DNA of 7,242 bases from Lachnospiraceae bacterium UBA7480 (GCA_002479655.1 DLOQ01000177.1:3009-10250), one strand, 5' to 3'. Numbered from the stretch's first letter, positions 1-6,529 are shown. Translations and numbers: made by a program. The notes: generated by a model from the sequence alone, not told the origin.

Positions 1-2351
1 TCTAATACTAATGCATATGTAGAGAATTTATTTGTTGTAAAGGTTACCGTTCCTGCAGCTTTATCATAGGTTGCTTGAATTTTGGTATATGTCTTACTTC
101 CATCAGTTTCTTCATGCTCACGAATTACATAGAATGTACCATCTGTACCCTTTAACTCCTCTGACAGTTCCAATGTTACCGATAAATCACCATTCAAATC
201 AGTCAACTGGTTTTCCCATGCAGCATCCTGCGTACCTTTATTTACAACACTATATAAGTCCATATTAAGATAAAGCTGTATTTCATCATCACCTGCTGTC
301 TGCTTCATTTCTTCATCTACAGCATCAATTTCTGATTGCGACAAATCACCGATTTCCAGTTTCAAATTTCCGGAATCAACAACATTTGCTCCACCCGCAA
401 TACTTCCTGCTTGAACCTGTGTGCTATCTGTATTGATAATATCTTCTGCTTCCGTAAATAATGCACTCAAATGAAGATTAGCTTCAGCCATAACAAATGT
501 AAATGTGCTGACAGCCTCCTCTGCACTTATTTCCACTCCATTCAATGAACCCTTTACAAACTGATAACCATAATCCGGCTTAATTTCTACTGTTACAGTG
601 CTGCCCGGTTTAATTACAACATGACCACCTTCAGTACCCTGATCGTTTATAATTCCTATACCATTGCTGCCATCAGGCAAAGTGGCAGAAATGATTCTCA
701 CAGTACCATTTGATACTAATGCATCATCTCCAAAATCACCAACGTAATCCCATACTACAGTATATACGCTACTTCCCGTTTTGCTAATGACAATATTGTA
801 AGCATCTGCATGAGATACTGTATAGTTCATCCATCCCAGCATCCCTTCCCCAGTCGCTGGTGTTCCGTTTACAACATTTCCGTTAATCTCTGCACTAATT
901 TCATTTCCAAATTCCGGCATAAGGCTGATAACATGCGTTTCTGCCTGTTCAACAGTAACACTACCATCCTGTACGTCAAATCCATCAATTCTTATAGTTG
1001 CTCCATGTCCAGAAGAATCTAAATATTCAGCACCAGTTACATCTACGCTGATTGTTGTTGGATTTTGTATATCACCAGGGTTTCTACCGCCACCGCCACC
1101 CGTGCCGTCGTTATTGTCAAACTCCACTATGAAGTCCAGAGTGTTGCCGGCTTCGCTCAACTCGCTCAACTGATAGGTAAAGCCCGTTTCACTTTGCAGA
1201 TTGCTGAAATTAAAGGTGCCGGCTTTTGCTCCATTGAGCCATATATTGCTGTTTGCCTGGTTGATTTTGGAAGTGCCGTCAGGCACGGCTTTTATTGTGA
1301 TAGACGCCGCACTTGCTGGAATAGTAACTTTATCACCATTAGTAACACCAGTAAAGGCACCTTCATTGTCAAAACGGTAAGATACGCTGCCCGTAGCACC
1401 ATTGCCCTCCGTGACTTTGAAATTCGCATCTCCCTTTGTGCCTGTTGATCCTGCGACGTCGTATGGATCTGAGACGAATAGGACTTTCTTGCCACCACCA
1501 TATACCAAGCCATCTGATCGGAACTTGCCATCGATAGTAGCAGTGCAGTTCTCTGAGAATGTGGCATCGGATCCGTCAGCGATCTCGAATTTGTACTCTA
1601 TTACGTACCTCTTGCCTTCTACGAGGGTAGTGGATAGATCTGTAGCACCCGCAGCAGCCTCCCACCATTCGGTTGTGCAAGTGTAGTTCGCACCACTTGG
1701 AACGGTTGCAGCAATTTGAGCAGGAACAGGACCTGCGACTGGAGGAAGAGTGAATTGGGTATCTGCTGACACTTCCGTGATACCCGTTGGTGCAACAGCC
1801 ACAACTGGGTCCATGGTATAGGTCATTGAATTAGCGGCACTATCGTAGACGCCATTTGTGTATGTTTGTCCATCGATGGTCGCCTCGCAGTCCGTAGCAA
1901 ACGTGTCACCATTGTTGGTGGTGAAAGTCACTTTCAATACGTAGCTCTTGCCAGCTACGAAGGAATTAATCGGCTCTGTTGATCCTGCTTCCCACCAACG
2001 AGCGGTGCAAGTGTAATCGGCTACATAGGCGCCTACTAGGGTTTGATCTTCATAATAAGGTCCAGCGATAGGAGTTTTCATACCATCGATCCATGCTGAT
2101 ACTGATGTAAGCTCTGTTGAGCCCTCTGGGGCAGCCATTACTTGAATGTTGCCATCGGTCTGCCCGGGCGTTGGATTGTCGGGCGTTGTTTGGGTTAGCT
2201 CACCGCTCGTGGCGGTTGTGATGGTTTCGCTGTCCTCGGGATCCGTTACATCTGCAAGGGCAGTTATCGGCACCATGCACACTATCATGCAGAGCACGAG
2301 CAGAAAACTTACTATGCGCCCTGCATGATGAAATTTTTTGTTCCTCTTCAT
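1..2351 (-). CDS. Secreted multidomain surface protein, 3' end cut by window edge
   Basis: The frame starts at the ATG at 2351 behind AAGGAGG and stays open for 783 codons to the left edge, so the stop lies outside. Residues 1-33 form a signal peptide: basic start, hydrophobic core about 13-31, then ALA before Asp34. Residues 80-180 and 190-297 are tandem repeats sharing YTCT, a following WWEA, a G-K-x-Y-V strand and ATIDG; this resembles common extracellular Ig-like repeats of Firmicutes. Each repeat has two cysteines (115/155 and 225/269). Residues 300-415 form another beta-rich unit, ending in a Gly-rich linker (about 417-422). Residues 563-632 resemble a divergent InlB B-repeat. The last residues, FTTNKFSTYALVL, match a segment that in many surface proteins shortly precedes a sortase anchor; the anchor itself is not visible. 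An adhesin or surface-display role is inferred; the ligand is unknown. Confidence 0.85.
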   Translation of the reverse strand, partial: MKRNKKFHHAGRIVSFLLVLCMIVCMVPITALADVTDPEDSETITTATSGELTQTTPDNPTPGQTDGNIQVMAAPEGSTELTSVSAWIDGMKTPIAGPYYEDQTLVGAYVADYTCTARWWEAGSTEPINSFVAGKSYVLKVTFTTNNGDTFATDCEATIDGQTYTNGVYDSAANSMTYTMDPVVAVAPTGITEVSADTQFTLPPVAGPVPAQIAATVPSGANYTCTTEWWEAAAGATDLSTTLVEGKRYVIEYKFEIADGSDATFSENCTATIDGKFRSDGLVYGGGKKVLFVSDPYDVAGSTGTKGDANFKVTEGNGATGSVSYRFDNEGAFTGVTNGDKVTIPASAASITIKAVPDGTSKINQANSNIWLNGAKAGTFNFSNLQSETGFTYQLSELSEAGNTLDFIVEFDNNDGTGGGGGRNPGDIQNPTTISVDVTGAEYLDSSGHGATIRIDGFDVQDGSVTVEQAETHVISLMPEFGNEISAEINGNVVNGTPATGEGMLGWMNYTVSHADAYNIVISKTGSSVYTVVWDYVGDFGDDALVSNGTVRIISATLPDGSNGIGIINDQGTEGGHVVIKPGSTVTVEIKPDYGYQFVKGSLNGVEISAEEAVSTFTFVMAEANLHLSALFTEAEDIINTDSTQVQAGSIAGGANVVDSGNLKLEIGDLSQSEIDAVDEEMKQTAGDDEIQLYLNMDLYSVVNKGTQDAAWENQLTDLNGDLSVTLELSEELKGTDGTFYVIREHEETDGSKTYTKIQATYDKAAGTVTFTTNKFSTYALVL

Positions 2352-2357
2352 CTTGAA

Positions 2358-2367
2358 AAACCTCCTT
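2358..2367 (-). promoter_or_regulatory. Ribosome binding site of the surface protein gene
   Basis: The minus strand reads AAGGAGG at 2367-2361, nine bases before the ATG at 2351. This is a strong Shine-Dalgarno sequence at normal spacing. It fixes the start immediately before the signal peptide. Confidence 0.85.
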
Positions 2368-2426
2368 AAAAATTTCCTGTTTCCGTTTTAGTATCGCTCA
2401 GTTTGAATTATCTTCAAATCATCTTC

Positions 2427-2455
2427 ATTATACAGAAAATCAAAATGTATGGAAA
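2427..2455 (-). promoter_or_regulatory. Sigma-A type promoter for the surface protein gene
   Basis: On the minus strand a TATAAT -10 box (2432-2427) lies 17 bases after TTTCCA (2455-2450), a 4/6 match to the -35 consensus. Transcription would start near 2420 and give a leader of about 70 bases. An inverted repeat TTTGAA/TTCAAA (2402-2407 and 2413-2418) sits just downstream of the predicted start and could be an operator. Confidence 0.6.
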
Positions 2456-2490
2456 GCAGTATTGCCGGAAAGTCAATGACAATTCGGAAA

Positions 2491-2524
2491 TTGATTTCTT
2501 TCTGTTTTTCTGCTATGCTATACT
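2491..2524 (+). promoter_or_regulatory. Promoter for the double helix-turn-helix regulator
   Basis: TTGATT (2491-2496) is followed after 17 bases by TATGCT (2514-2519), which has an upstream TG for an extended -10. An overlapping alternative -10, TATACT (2519-2524), is also preceded by TGC. Either box places the transcription start near 2527-2532, downstream of all in-frame start codons before 2562. It runs divergently from the surface protein promoter, whose -35 is about 35 bases away. Confidence 0.5.
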
Positions 2525-2561
2525 CAAAACACTACCAATAAGATTGAAGGAAGAAATCATA

Positions 2562-4277
2562 ATGAAATTTAACGAATTATTGGAACAATATTTAGAACAT
2601 ACCCAATCCACAGCGAAGGAATTAGCAGACGCAGCCGGTCTGTCGCCTGCCTCGATCAGCAGATACCGTGCAGGGGAGCGTATGCCGAACCTGGAGCAAA
2701 TGAACAGGCTGATAGACGGAATCGTGTCGCTGGCACAGAGCAAAGGGGTTTCTGATGTCAGGGAAGAAGCGGTGCGGGAAGCCTTTGGCGATTTTTTAGA
2801 GAATGCGTCATTTGATTATGACCGGTTTACTGCAAATCTGAACGCCATGTTATCCACATTGGACATCAACATATCGGAGCTTTCCCGTTCCATGAATTTT
2901 GATCCCTCTTACCTTTCCAAAATCCGTTTTGGGCAGCGGCGCCCTGCTGACAGGAACGTATTTATCACGGGTATCTGCCAGTATGTTGTCCGCAAAACAG
3001 ACTATGCCCTGATTGCCGCTCTGATCGGCTGCGAGGCGGAGAATGTTGCAAGTGAGAGTGCCTGCTTTTCCGCTTTGTCTGAATGGCTTGGCAGCGGCAT
3101 TGCCCAAACGCCGGATTTTGTAGGCGGCTTTTTGAAAAAACTCGACGAATTTGACTTGGACGAGTATATCCGTGCCATCCATTTTGACGAATTAAAAGTG
3201 CCGAGCGTTCCGTTTCAGCTTCCAACCTCTAAAACCTATTATGGTTTGGAAGCTATGCGGCAAGGCGAGCTGGACTTTTTCAAATCTACCGTATTGTCAA
3301 AATCTATGGAATCGGTGTTTATGTACAACGATATGGAGATGGAAAATATGGCGGAAGATATGGATTTCAACAAAAAATGGATGTTTGCCATTGCCATGAC
3401 GCTGAAAAAAGGGCTGCACTTGAATATCATACATAATGTTGACCGTCCTTTTAGGGAAATGATGCTTGGGCTGGAAAGCTGGCTTCCCCTGTATATGACC
3501 GGACAGGTATCTCCCTATTATTTTAAGGGAAAGCACAACAGCGTATATTGCCATGCCAATTATGTTTCGGGACAGACTGCCCTGACGGGCGAATGTATTC
3601 AAGGCTTCCACAATGATGGGAAATATTACCTGACCAAAAGCAAGGATGAGGTCGCATATTACAGAAAGAAAGCGGCACAGCTGCTGGGGAAAGCACAGCC
3701 ATTGGCGGAAATTTACCGTCGTGATTCCAAAAATAATTACGATACTTTCCTGAATACAGATGCACAGACAGAGGGGCCACGGCGTAGCATTCTTTCCTCT
3801 CCCCCAATCTATACGCTGCCGGAGGATACCCTGATTGAAATCCTCAAACGCCACTTTGTCTATGATACAGATGGTGAACGGATTCTTGCATTTGCAAGAA
3901 AGCAAAGGGAACTCATCGAATCCATTCTTCAGGACAATTCCGTGTTTGATGATGTTTCCCTGCTGTCGCAGGAAGAATTTGAAAAACAGCCGATTGCTTT
4001 ATCTCTTTCGGGCGCGTTTTACGAAAAGGAGCTATACTATACTTATGAAGAATACAAGCGGCACTTAGAGGCGGCAAAGCAATTTGAAGATACTCATCCG
4101 AATTACACCATGAAAGTTGATAGTAATCATGCTTTCCGAAATATCCAAATTTACATTCACGAGGGTAAATGGGTAATGGTTTCTAAAAATAAAACGCCAA
4201 CGATACACTTTGTTTTCCGTCATTCTAAAATGCTGAATGCCTTTGAGAATTTCATTGTGCCGGTTTTTGAAGAGTAA
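2562..4277 (+). CDS. Double Cro/C1-type HTH regulator with unknown C-terminal domain
   Basis: The product has 571 residues. The start at 2562 is preferred: GAAGGAAG lies about eight bases upstream and the protein then opens with a clean HTH. The frame extends upstream to 2403, but those codons are low-complexity and overlap the promoter. HTH1 (about 1-58) has STAKELADAAGLSPASISR followed by Y-R-A-G-E-R-M-P. HTH2 (about 88-142) has NISELSRSMNFDPSYLSK followed by I-R-F-G-Q-R-R-P. Residues 215-400 hold an unrecognised domain with KKGLHLNIIHNVDRPFREM and a Cys/His patch near 330-350. The last 50 residues look like a small beta-rich unit. There is no signal peptide or membrane segment, so it is a cytoplasmic DNA-binding protein. 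It lies divergent from the surface protein gene, which is a plausible target. The ligand or signal sensed by the C-terminal part is unknown. Confidence 0.85.
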   Translation: MKFNELLEQYLEHTQSTAKELADAAGLSPASISRYRAGERMPNLEQMNRLIDGIVSLAQSKGVSDVREEAVREAFGDFLENASFDYDRFTANLNAMLSTLDINISELSRSMNFDPSYLSKIRFGQRRPADRNVFITGICQYVVRKTDYALIAALIGCEAENVASESACFSALSEWLGSGIAQTPDFVGGFLKKLDEFDLDEYIRAIHFDELKVPSVPFQLPTSKTYYGLEAMRQGELDFFKSTVLSKSMESVFMYNDMEMENMAEDMDFNKKWMFAIAMTLKKGLHLNIIHNVDRPFREMMLGLESWLPLYMTGQVSPYYFKGKHNSVYCHANYVSGQTALTGECIQGFHNDGKYYLTKSKDEVAYYRKKAAQLLGKAQPLAEIYRRDSKNNYDTFLNTDAQTEGPRRSILSSPPIYTLPEDTLIEILKRHFVYDTDGERILAFARKQRELIESILQDNSVFDDVSLLSQEEFEKQPIALSLSGAFYEKELYYTYEEYKRHLEAAKQFEDTHPNYTMKVDSNHAFRNIQIYIHEGKWVMVSKNKTPTIHFVFRHSKMLNAFENFIVPVFEE

Positions 4278-4310
4278 ATATCCCTGTATGTATCAACCGG
4301 CTTGATTTTC
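4259..4310 (+). terminator. Weak hairpin at the end of the regulator gene
   Basis: GCCGGTT (4259-4265) and AACCGGC (4295-4301) form a perfect 7-bp inverted repeat around the stop codon of the regulator, followed by the T-rich TTGATTTTC. The 29-base loop is long and the T-run is broken, so this is a weak terminator candidate. Confidence 0.3.
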
Positions 4311-4481
4311 TGTCCGTATGCGCTTTTCACCGTGGCGGTGATTTCCTTTGAGATGTTCGTGCGGGGCATTACCATTGTCATAATTCTTCTTGACCTCGTT
4401 CACGCAGGTTTTCAGCACACTTTCACGGCTTATGGCGTTAATCAGCCTTACTTCCAAACCCGACAGCCTTAAAGCCAGTAA
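4303..4481 (-). pseudogene. ParA-type partition ATPase remnant, internally deleted
   Basis: Two minus-strand frames abut at about 4378. The right block (4481-4377) reads LSGLEVRLINAISRESVLK and then T-C-V-N-E-V-K-K-N-Y-D. This matches the stretch of ParA/Soj proteins just before the IDCxPSLG motif (typically xLSGxEVxLVNAMSRExVL). The left block, one frame over from 4381, reads MTMVMPRTNISKEITATVKS followed by AYGQKI. This matches the later ILLTMVDxRTNxxxEI...YG segment. The roughly 60-70 residues normally between them, including the IDC motif, are missing, as are the Walker A N-terminus and the C-terminus. The gene is therefore dead: truncated at both ends, deleted inside and frameshifted. 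It points to a lost plasmid-like or conjugative partition module. The identification comes from remembered family motifs, not a search. Confidence 0.5.
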
Positions 4482-4485
4482 ATAA

Positions 4486-4629
4486 TGGCTGTTCGGGCAT
4501 TTCTGGGAAGTGGAACATTTCCGATGCTTCACTGGGGGCAGTGATAAGGAGATACTCACTTTGGAAACAGGTCTTAGGAAAGTGCTTGCAAATCTTACAA
4601 AAAAGGAGAATCACACAAATGGAAATTAG
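4486..4629 (+). pseudogene. Truncated 3' end of an unrecognised gene
   Basis: After an in-frame TAA at 4483-4485 this frame encodes 47 residues ending FTGGSDKEILTLETGLRKVL followed by A-N-L-T-K-K-E-N-H-T-N-G-N and TAG at 4627-4629. The composition is protein-like: amphipathic helix, then a polar tail. The stop overlaps the ATG of a following frame (4619), as in coupled operons, with AAAAAGGAG upstream. There is no start codon or promoter for it, so it is best seen as the tail of a gene cut at about 4482, next to the ParA remnant. I do not recognise the family. The opposite strand is also open here, so the coding strand is uncertain. Confidence 0.3.
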
Positions 4630-4678
4630 TCTGATCAAAAAAGGAATACGCGTCCCGCATTCCAATTTTATTTTTTGA
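4619..4678 (+). CDS. 19-codon frame with good ribosome binding site, probably a truncated gene start
   Basis: ATG at 4619 lies about nine bases behind AAAAAAGGAG and begins M-E-I-S-L-I-K-K-G-I-R-V-P before stopping at 4678 in the T-rich stretch. It overlaps the end of the preceding fragment by eleven bases, which suggests former translational coupling. It may be the 5' stub of a gene replaced by the inserted element, or a fortuitous frame. No function can be assigned. Confidence 0.25.
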   Translation: MEISLIKKGIRVPHSNFIF

Positions 4679-4688
4679 CCATGACAAA

Positions 4689-4723
4689 AGGACACTCCCA
4701 AATTCTCACTTGGAAAGTGTCCT
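4689..4723 (-). terminator. Hairpin terminator facing left
   Basis: AGGACACT at 4689-4696 pairs with AGTGTCCT at 4716-4723, and the stem extends through CCAA/TTGG with a small bulge around a loop of about eight bases. Read on the minus strand the stem is followed by TTTT. It could end leftward transcripts from the integrase operon, whose last stop is about 340 bases upstream. On the plus strand no T-run follows it. Confidence 0.45.
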
Positions 4724-4762
4724 AAAGTAACATACCCTATAAAATTGAATGCCGCACAAAAC

Positions 4763-4789
4763 GTATTATCAGGTATTATTCCGTATTAT
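4763..4789. repeat. Three GTATTAT direct repeats with exact 10-bp period
   Basis: GTATTAT occurs at 4763-4769, 4773-4779 and 4783-4789, one copy per helical turn, so a protein could bind all three on one face. The position between the integrase 3' end and the likely element boundary suits integrase or accessory-protein arm sites. Confidence 0.6.
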
Positions 4790-4800
4790 GCGTAGCAAAT

Positions 4801-4813
4801 TTGTAGTAAATCA
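4801..4813. other. Candidate Tn916-like integrase arm-binding site
   Basis: The stretch TTGTAGTAAATCA contains GTAGTAAAT (4803-4811). From memory, this is the core of the DR-2 arm site bound by the N-terminal domain of Tn916 integrase (GAGTAGTAAATTC). It lies about 255 bases beyond the integrase stop, on the expected side. A single short match can be chance. Confidence 0.4.
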
Positions 4814-4893
4814 TAACTCAAAATCGCTGAAACCCTTGATTTTACTGGTTTTATTTGTCCAAAGTTTTCATTGTCGGGAACCGTCACGAAGCT

Positions 4894-4972
4894 AATCCAC
4901 ATTAGTCCATATAAGTGCAACTACGCTTAAAACCTCGGTTTTCATTATATAACATCAATCCATATTAGTCCA
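4894..4972. repeat. Pair of 16-bp direct repeats near the integrase 3' end
   Basis: AATCCACATTAGTCCA (4894-4909) recurs as AATCCATATTAGTCCA (4957-4972) with one mismatch, 63 bp apart, about six helical turns. A partial third copy, AAGTCCATAA, follows at 4976-4985. Such paired repeats beside an integrase gene are typical of arm-type recombinase sites. Confidence 0.55.
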
Positions 4973-4986
4973 CCAAAGTCCATAAA

Positions 4987-5024
4987 TTTGATGTCTTTTT
5001 GATGTACTTTCTCTCTTTTGATGT
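4987..5024. repeat. Three TTTGATGT direct repeats
   Basis: TTTGATGT is found at 4987-4994, 4998-5005 and 5017-5024 within 38 bases directly after the integrase 3' end. A related ACATCAAT lies in the opposite orientation at 4952-4959. They may be binding sites for the excisionase or integrase. The tract is AT-rich, so part of this may be chance. Confidence 0.4.
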
Positions 5025-5034
5025 CAGGTATGTC

Positions 5035-5069
5035 TTAGGAATCGTCCCCTCTCAAGGACTTCTTCCTAA
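5035..5069 (-). other. Hairpin spanning the integrase stop codon
   Basis: TTAGGAA (5035-5041) pairs with TTCCTAA (5063-5069), and inner GTCC (5044-5047) pairs with GGAC (5056-5059). The stop codon of the integrase lies in the stem. No T-run follows on the minus strand, so it is not a standard terminator. It could stabilise the mRNA 3' end. Confidence 0.35.
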
Positions 5070-6298
5070 AAAATATCGCTATTCCTTTCCAGAGCTTGCA
5101 TTGCTTCCCTTTTCTTTGTGTCCGTTGCCTCCGCATATATATCCATCGTGGTTTCAATGTTTGCGTGTCCCATGATACTCTGGATCACTTTAAGATTTGT
5201 TTCATTCTCACAAAATCTCGTGCAAAACGTGTGCCTGATGTGGTGGCACGAAAAATGGGGAATCAATACCGGGCGTCTGCTCTCCCGTTTTGCCTTAATG
5301 ATTTCTTCGGCGTTGTAGGCTTCGTATATCCGTTTGATTGCGTGGTTGATTACGCTTGGTTTGTGAAGAATACCGTCTTTGTTGCAGAAGATAAAACCAC
5401 TCATCCCGTCAACAACCTGCACATTAAAGCCGCTTTCTTTCTGTGCTTCATACTCACTCCGGAAAGCCTTTTCAACAGCTTCCATCATAGGTATAATACG
5501 CACTCCTGCTTCAGTTTTGGGCGTGGATATATGAAATTCACTTTTTCCATTCTCCATTACCCGATAAATCGCTGCATGGTTGATACTAATGGTCTTGTTT
5601 TCGTAGTCCAGATCCTCCCAACGCAAGCCTATCATTTCTCCGATGCGGCATCCGGTTCCAAAAAGAGCTGTGAACAATGGCAGCCAGTGACAATACACCG
5701 GGCTTTCAGCTATGTAGTTCAGAAATGCCCTCTGCTGTTCAAGCGTAAGTGCGTGTCTGACACCCTTGTTCTTACCGTCTTTCTTTTTTATCTCTGCCAT
5801 TACACCGCTTGCAGGATTATTGCGTATCACATCATCCCTGACAGCCATTTGAAAAGTCGGGTGCAGTACAGTATGGATATTGTCCAGTGTGTTCGGCTGC
5901 AATCCCTTTTCATTCAACAGCGAATAGTAGAAGAAACGCACATCGGAATATTTTATTTCACTGATAATCCTTTTCCCGAATGTATCCCTGACATAATGGT
6001 CATACATATACTTGTAGTTTACCCGTGTATGTTCCTTCAAATCATACTTTGTCGAGATATACCTGTCAAAAGCATAATTTAATGTTGTTTTTCCGCTGCA
6101 ATAGCTTTCCAAACCGTCAAGCTGATTACGGACAAGCTCTTTCTCCTTTTCCCTTAACTCCATCAGGTCATTGGCATATACAACGTGCCTTTTCCCACTT
6201 GGGTCAGTGTATTGGTAGATATACCTTTTGTCGCCTTTCCTTTGGCTCTCGCCTTTTCTTAATACTCTGCCTTTTAAATCCTTCCGTGATTTTGACAT
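5066..6298 (-). CDS. int: Tn916-type tyrosine recombinase (integrase)
   Basis: This 410-residue protein is close to the roughly 405 residues of Tn916 integrase. Residues 1-60 form the arm-binding domain (RKGESQRKGDKRYIYQY, then T-D-P-S-G-K). Residues 72-165 are the SAM-like core-binding domain. Residues 180-405 are the catalytic domain, with all expected residues: Arg218 in FGTGCRIGEM, Lys261 in STPKTEAG, His352 and Arg355 in HHIRHTF, His378 in IMGHAN, and the nucleophile Tyr388 in MDIYAEA. It should integrate and excise a circular element by strand exchange. AGGTGGTG lies four bases before the ATG. It is the last gene of a leftward unit, 45 bases after the ribbon-helix-helix gene. Next to its 3' end are repeats that suit its arm-binding domain, so it probably marks the left end of an integrative element. 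Confidence 0.96.
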   Translation of the reverse strand: MSKSRKDLKGRVLRKGESQRKGDKRYIYQYTDPSGKRHVVYANDLMELREKEKELVRNQLDGLESYCSGKTTLNYAFDRYISTKYDLKEHTRVNYKYMYDHYVRDTFGKRIISEIKYSDVRFFYYSLLNEKGLQPNTLDNIHTVLHPTFQMAVRDDVIRNNPASGVMAEIKKKDGKNKGVRHALTLEQQRAFLNYIAESPVYCHWLPLFTALFGTGCRIGEMIGLRWEDLDYENKTISINHAAIYRVMENGKSEFHISTPKTEAGVRIIPMMEAVEKAFRSEYEAQKESGFNVQVVDGMSGFIFCNKDGILHKPSVINHAIKRIYEAYNAEEIIKAKRESRRPVLIPHFSCHHIRHTFCTRFCENETNLKVIQSIMGHANIETTMDIYAEATDTKKREAMQALERNSDIF

Positions 6299-6301
6299 AA
6301 T

Positions 6302-6310
6302 GCACCACCT
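6302..6310 (-). promoter_or_regulatory. AGGTGGTG ribosome binding site of int
   Basis: The minus strand reads GGAAGGTGGTG just before the integrase ATG at 6298. The same AGGTGGTG at the same four-base spacing precedes the GTG start of the gene upstream, which supports both start choices. Confidence 0.6.
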
Positions 6311-6343
6311 TCCTTTTTTAACAGAAAGAGGTCACAAATGCCA

Positions 6344-6529
6344 TTACTCGTCCTTTTCCTTATTTTCCTGCTCACGCAGTATGTTAAATCCCTGAACGAG
6401 TGTCTGTGTTATGGTCAGATCATGATTGCTGGCATACTCTGTTATATCTGTATGCTCATCTTTCGTGAGGCGGATAAAAACACCCTCACTTCTCGGATTT
6501 TCCAATCTCGGTCTGCCTGTTCTTGCCAC
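6344..6529 (-). CDS. Small ribbon-helix-helix DNA-binding protein
   Basis: From a GTG at 6529 the product is 61 residues, beginning M-A-R-T-G-R-P-R-L-E-N-P and continuing R-S-E-G-V-F-I-R-L-T-K-D-E-H. This is the pattern of CopG/Arc-like proteins: a basic GRPxxENP arm, a short DNA-contacting beta strand, then two helices (about 22-33 and 38-50) with TITQTLVQGF. An ATG at 6550 is in frame, but the promoter -10 box ends at 6562 and would leave almost no leader. The GTG has AGGTGGTG four bases upstream, as int does. The protein probably dimerises and represses its own promoter through the palindrome at 6572-6608, thereby limiting integrase expression. A MobC-like accessory role is possible but less likely given its place. 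Confidence 0.75.
   Translation of the reverse strand: MARTGRPRLENPRSEGVFIRLTKDEHTDITEYASNHDLTITQTLVQGFNILREQENKEKDE

Larger units (their letters stand above)
4278..5065. other. Gene-free stretch: gene remnants and recombination-site repeats
   Basis: No intact gene is visible in these 788 bases. From left to right it holds a decayed ParA-like fragment on the minus strand (about 4303-4481) and a truncated plus-strand coding fragment with an overlapping 19-codon frame (4486-4678). A hairpin follows (4689-4723), then an AT-rich tract with several sets of direct repeats (4763-5024) next to the integrase 3' end. The simplest reading is that the boundary of the integrated element lies here, probably around 4630-4760, with older rearranged DNA to its left. 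Confidence 0.6.

Noticed and set aside
1065..1448. Plus-strand frame of 127 codons and other plus-strand frames within 1-2351
   Set aside because: The minus strand carries one uninterrupted 783-codon frame with promoter, ribosome binding site, signal peptide and domain repeats. The plus-strand frames are shadows.
2403..2561. Extended N-terminus of the HTH regulator from an ATG at 2403 or 2445
   Set aside because: The added residues are not HTH-like, they overlap the predicted promoter, and the ATG at 2562 has its own ribosome binding site.
3297..3905. Minus-strand open frame of 202 codons
   Set aside because: It is antisense to the middle of the HTH regulator, with no start signal and a non-protein-like composition.
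4438..4701. Minus-strand frame of 87 codons (contains YLLITAPSEASEMFHFPEM)
   Set aside because: It crosses the terminator hairpin and overlaps the ParA remnant in a different frame. It has no ribosome binding site and no recognisable family.
4630..4760. Exact attachment-site core
   Set aside because: The boundary probably lies in or near this interval, but the other end of the element is outside the window, so no duplicated core can be identified.
4929..4942. AAAACC-TC-GGTTTT palindrome as a terminator
   Set aside because: The loop would be two to four bases, the stem is short and AT-rich, and no T-run follows beyond the arm. It could at most be a small protein-binding site.
5096..6082. Plus-strand open frame of 328 codons
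   Set aside because: It lies wholly opposite the integrase, which has all catalytic residues and a good ribosome binding site. The translated product is rich in Cys, His and Phe, as expected for an antisense shadow.
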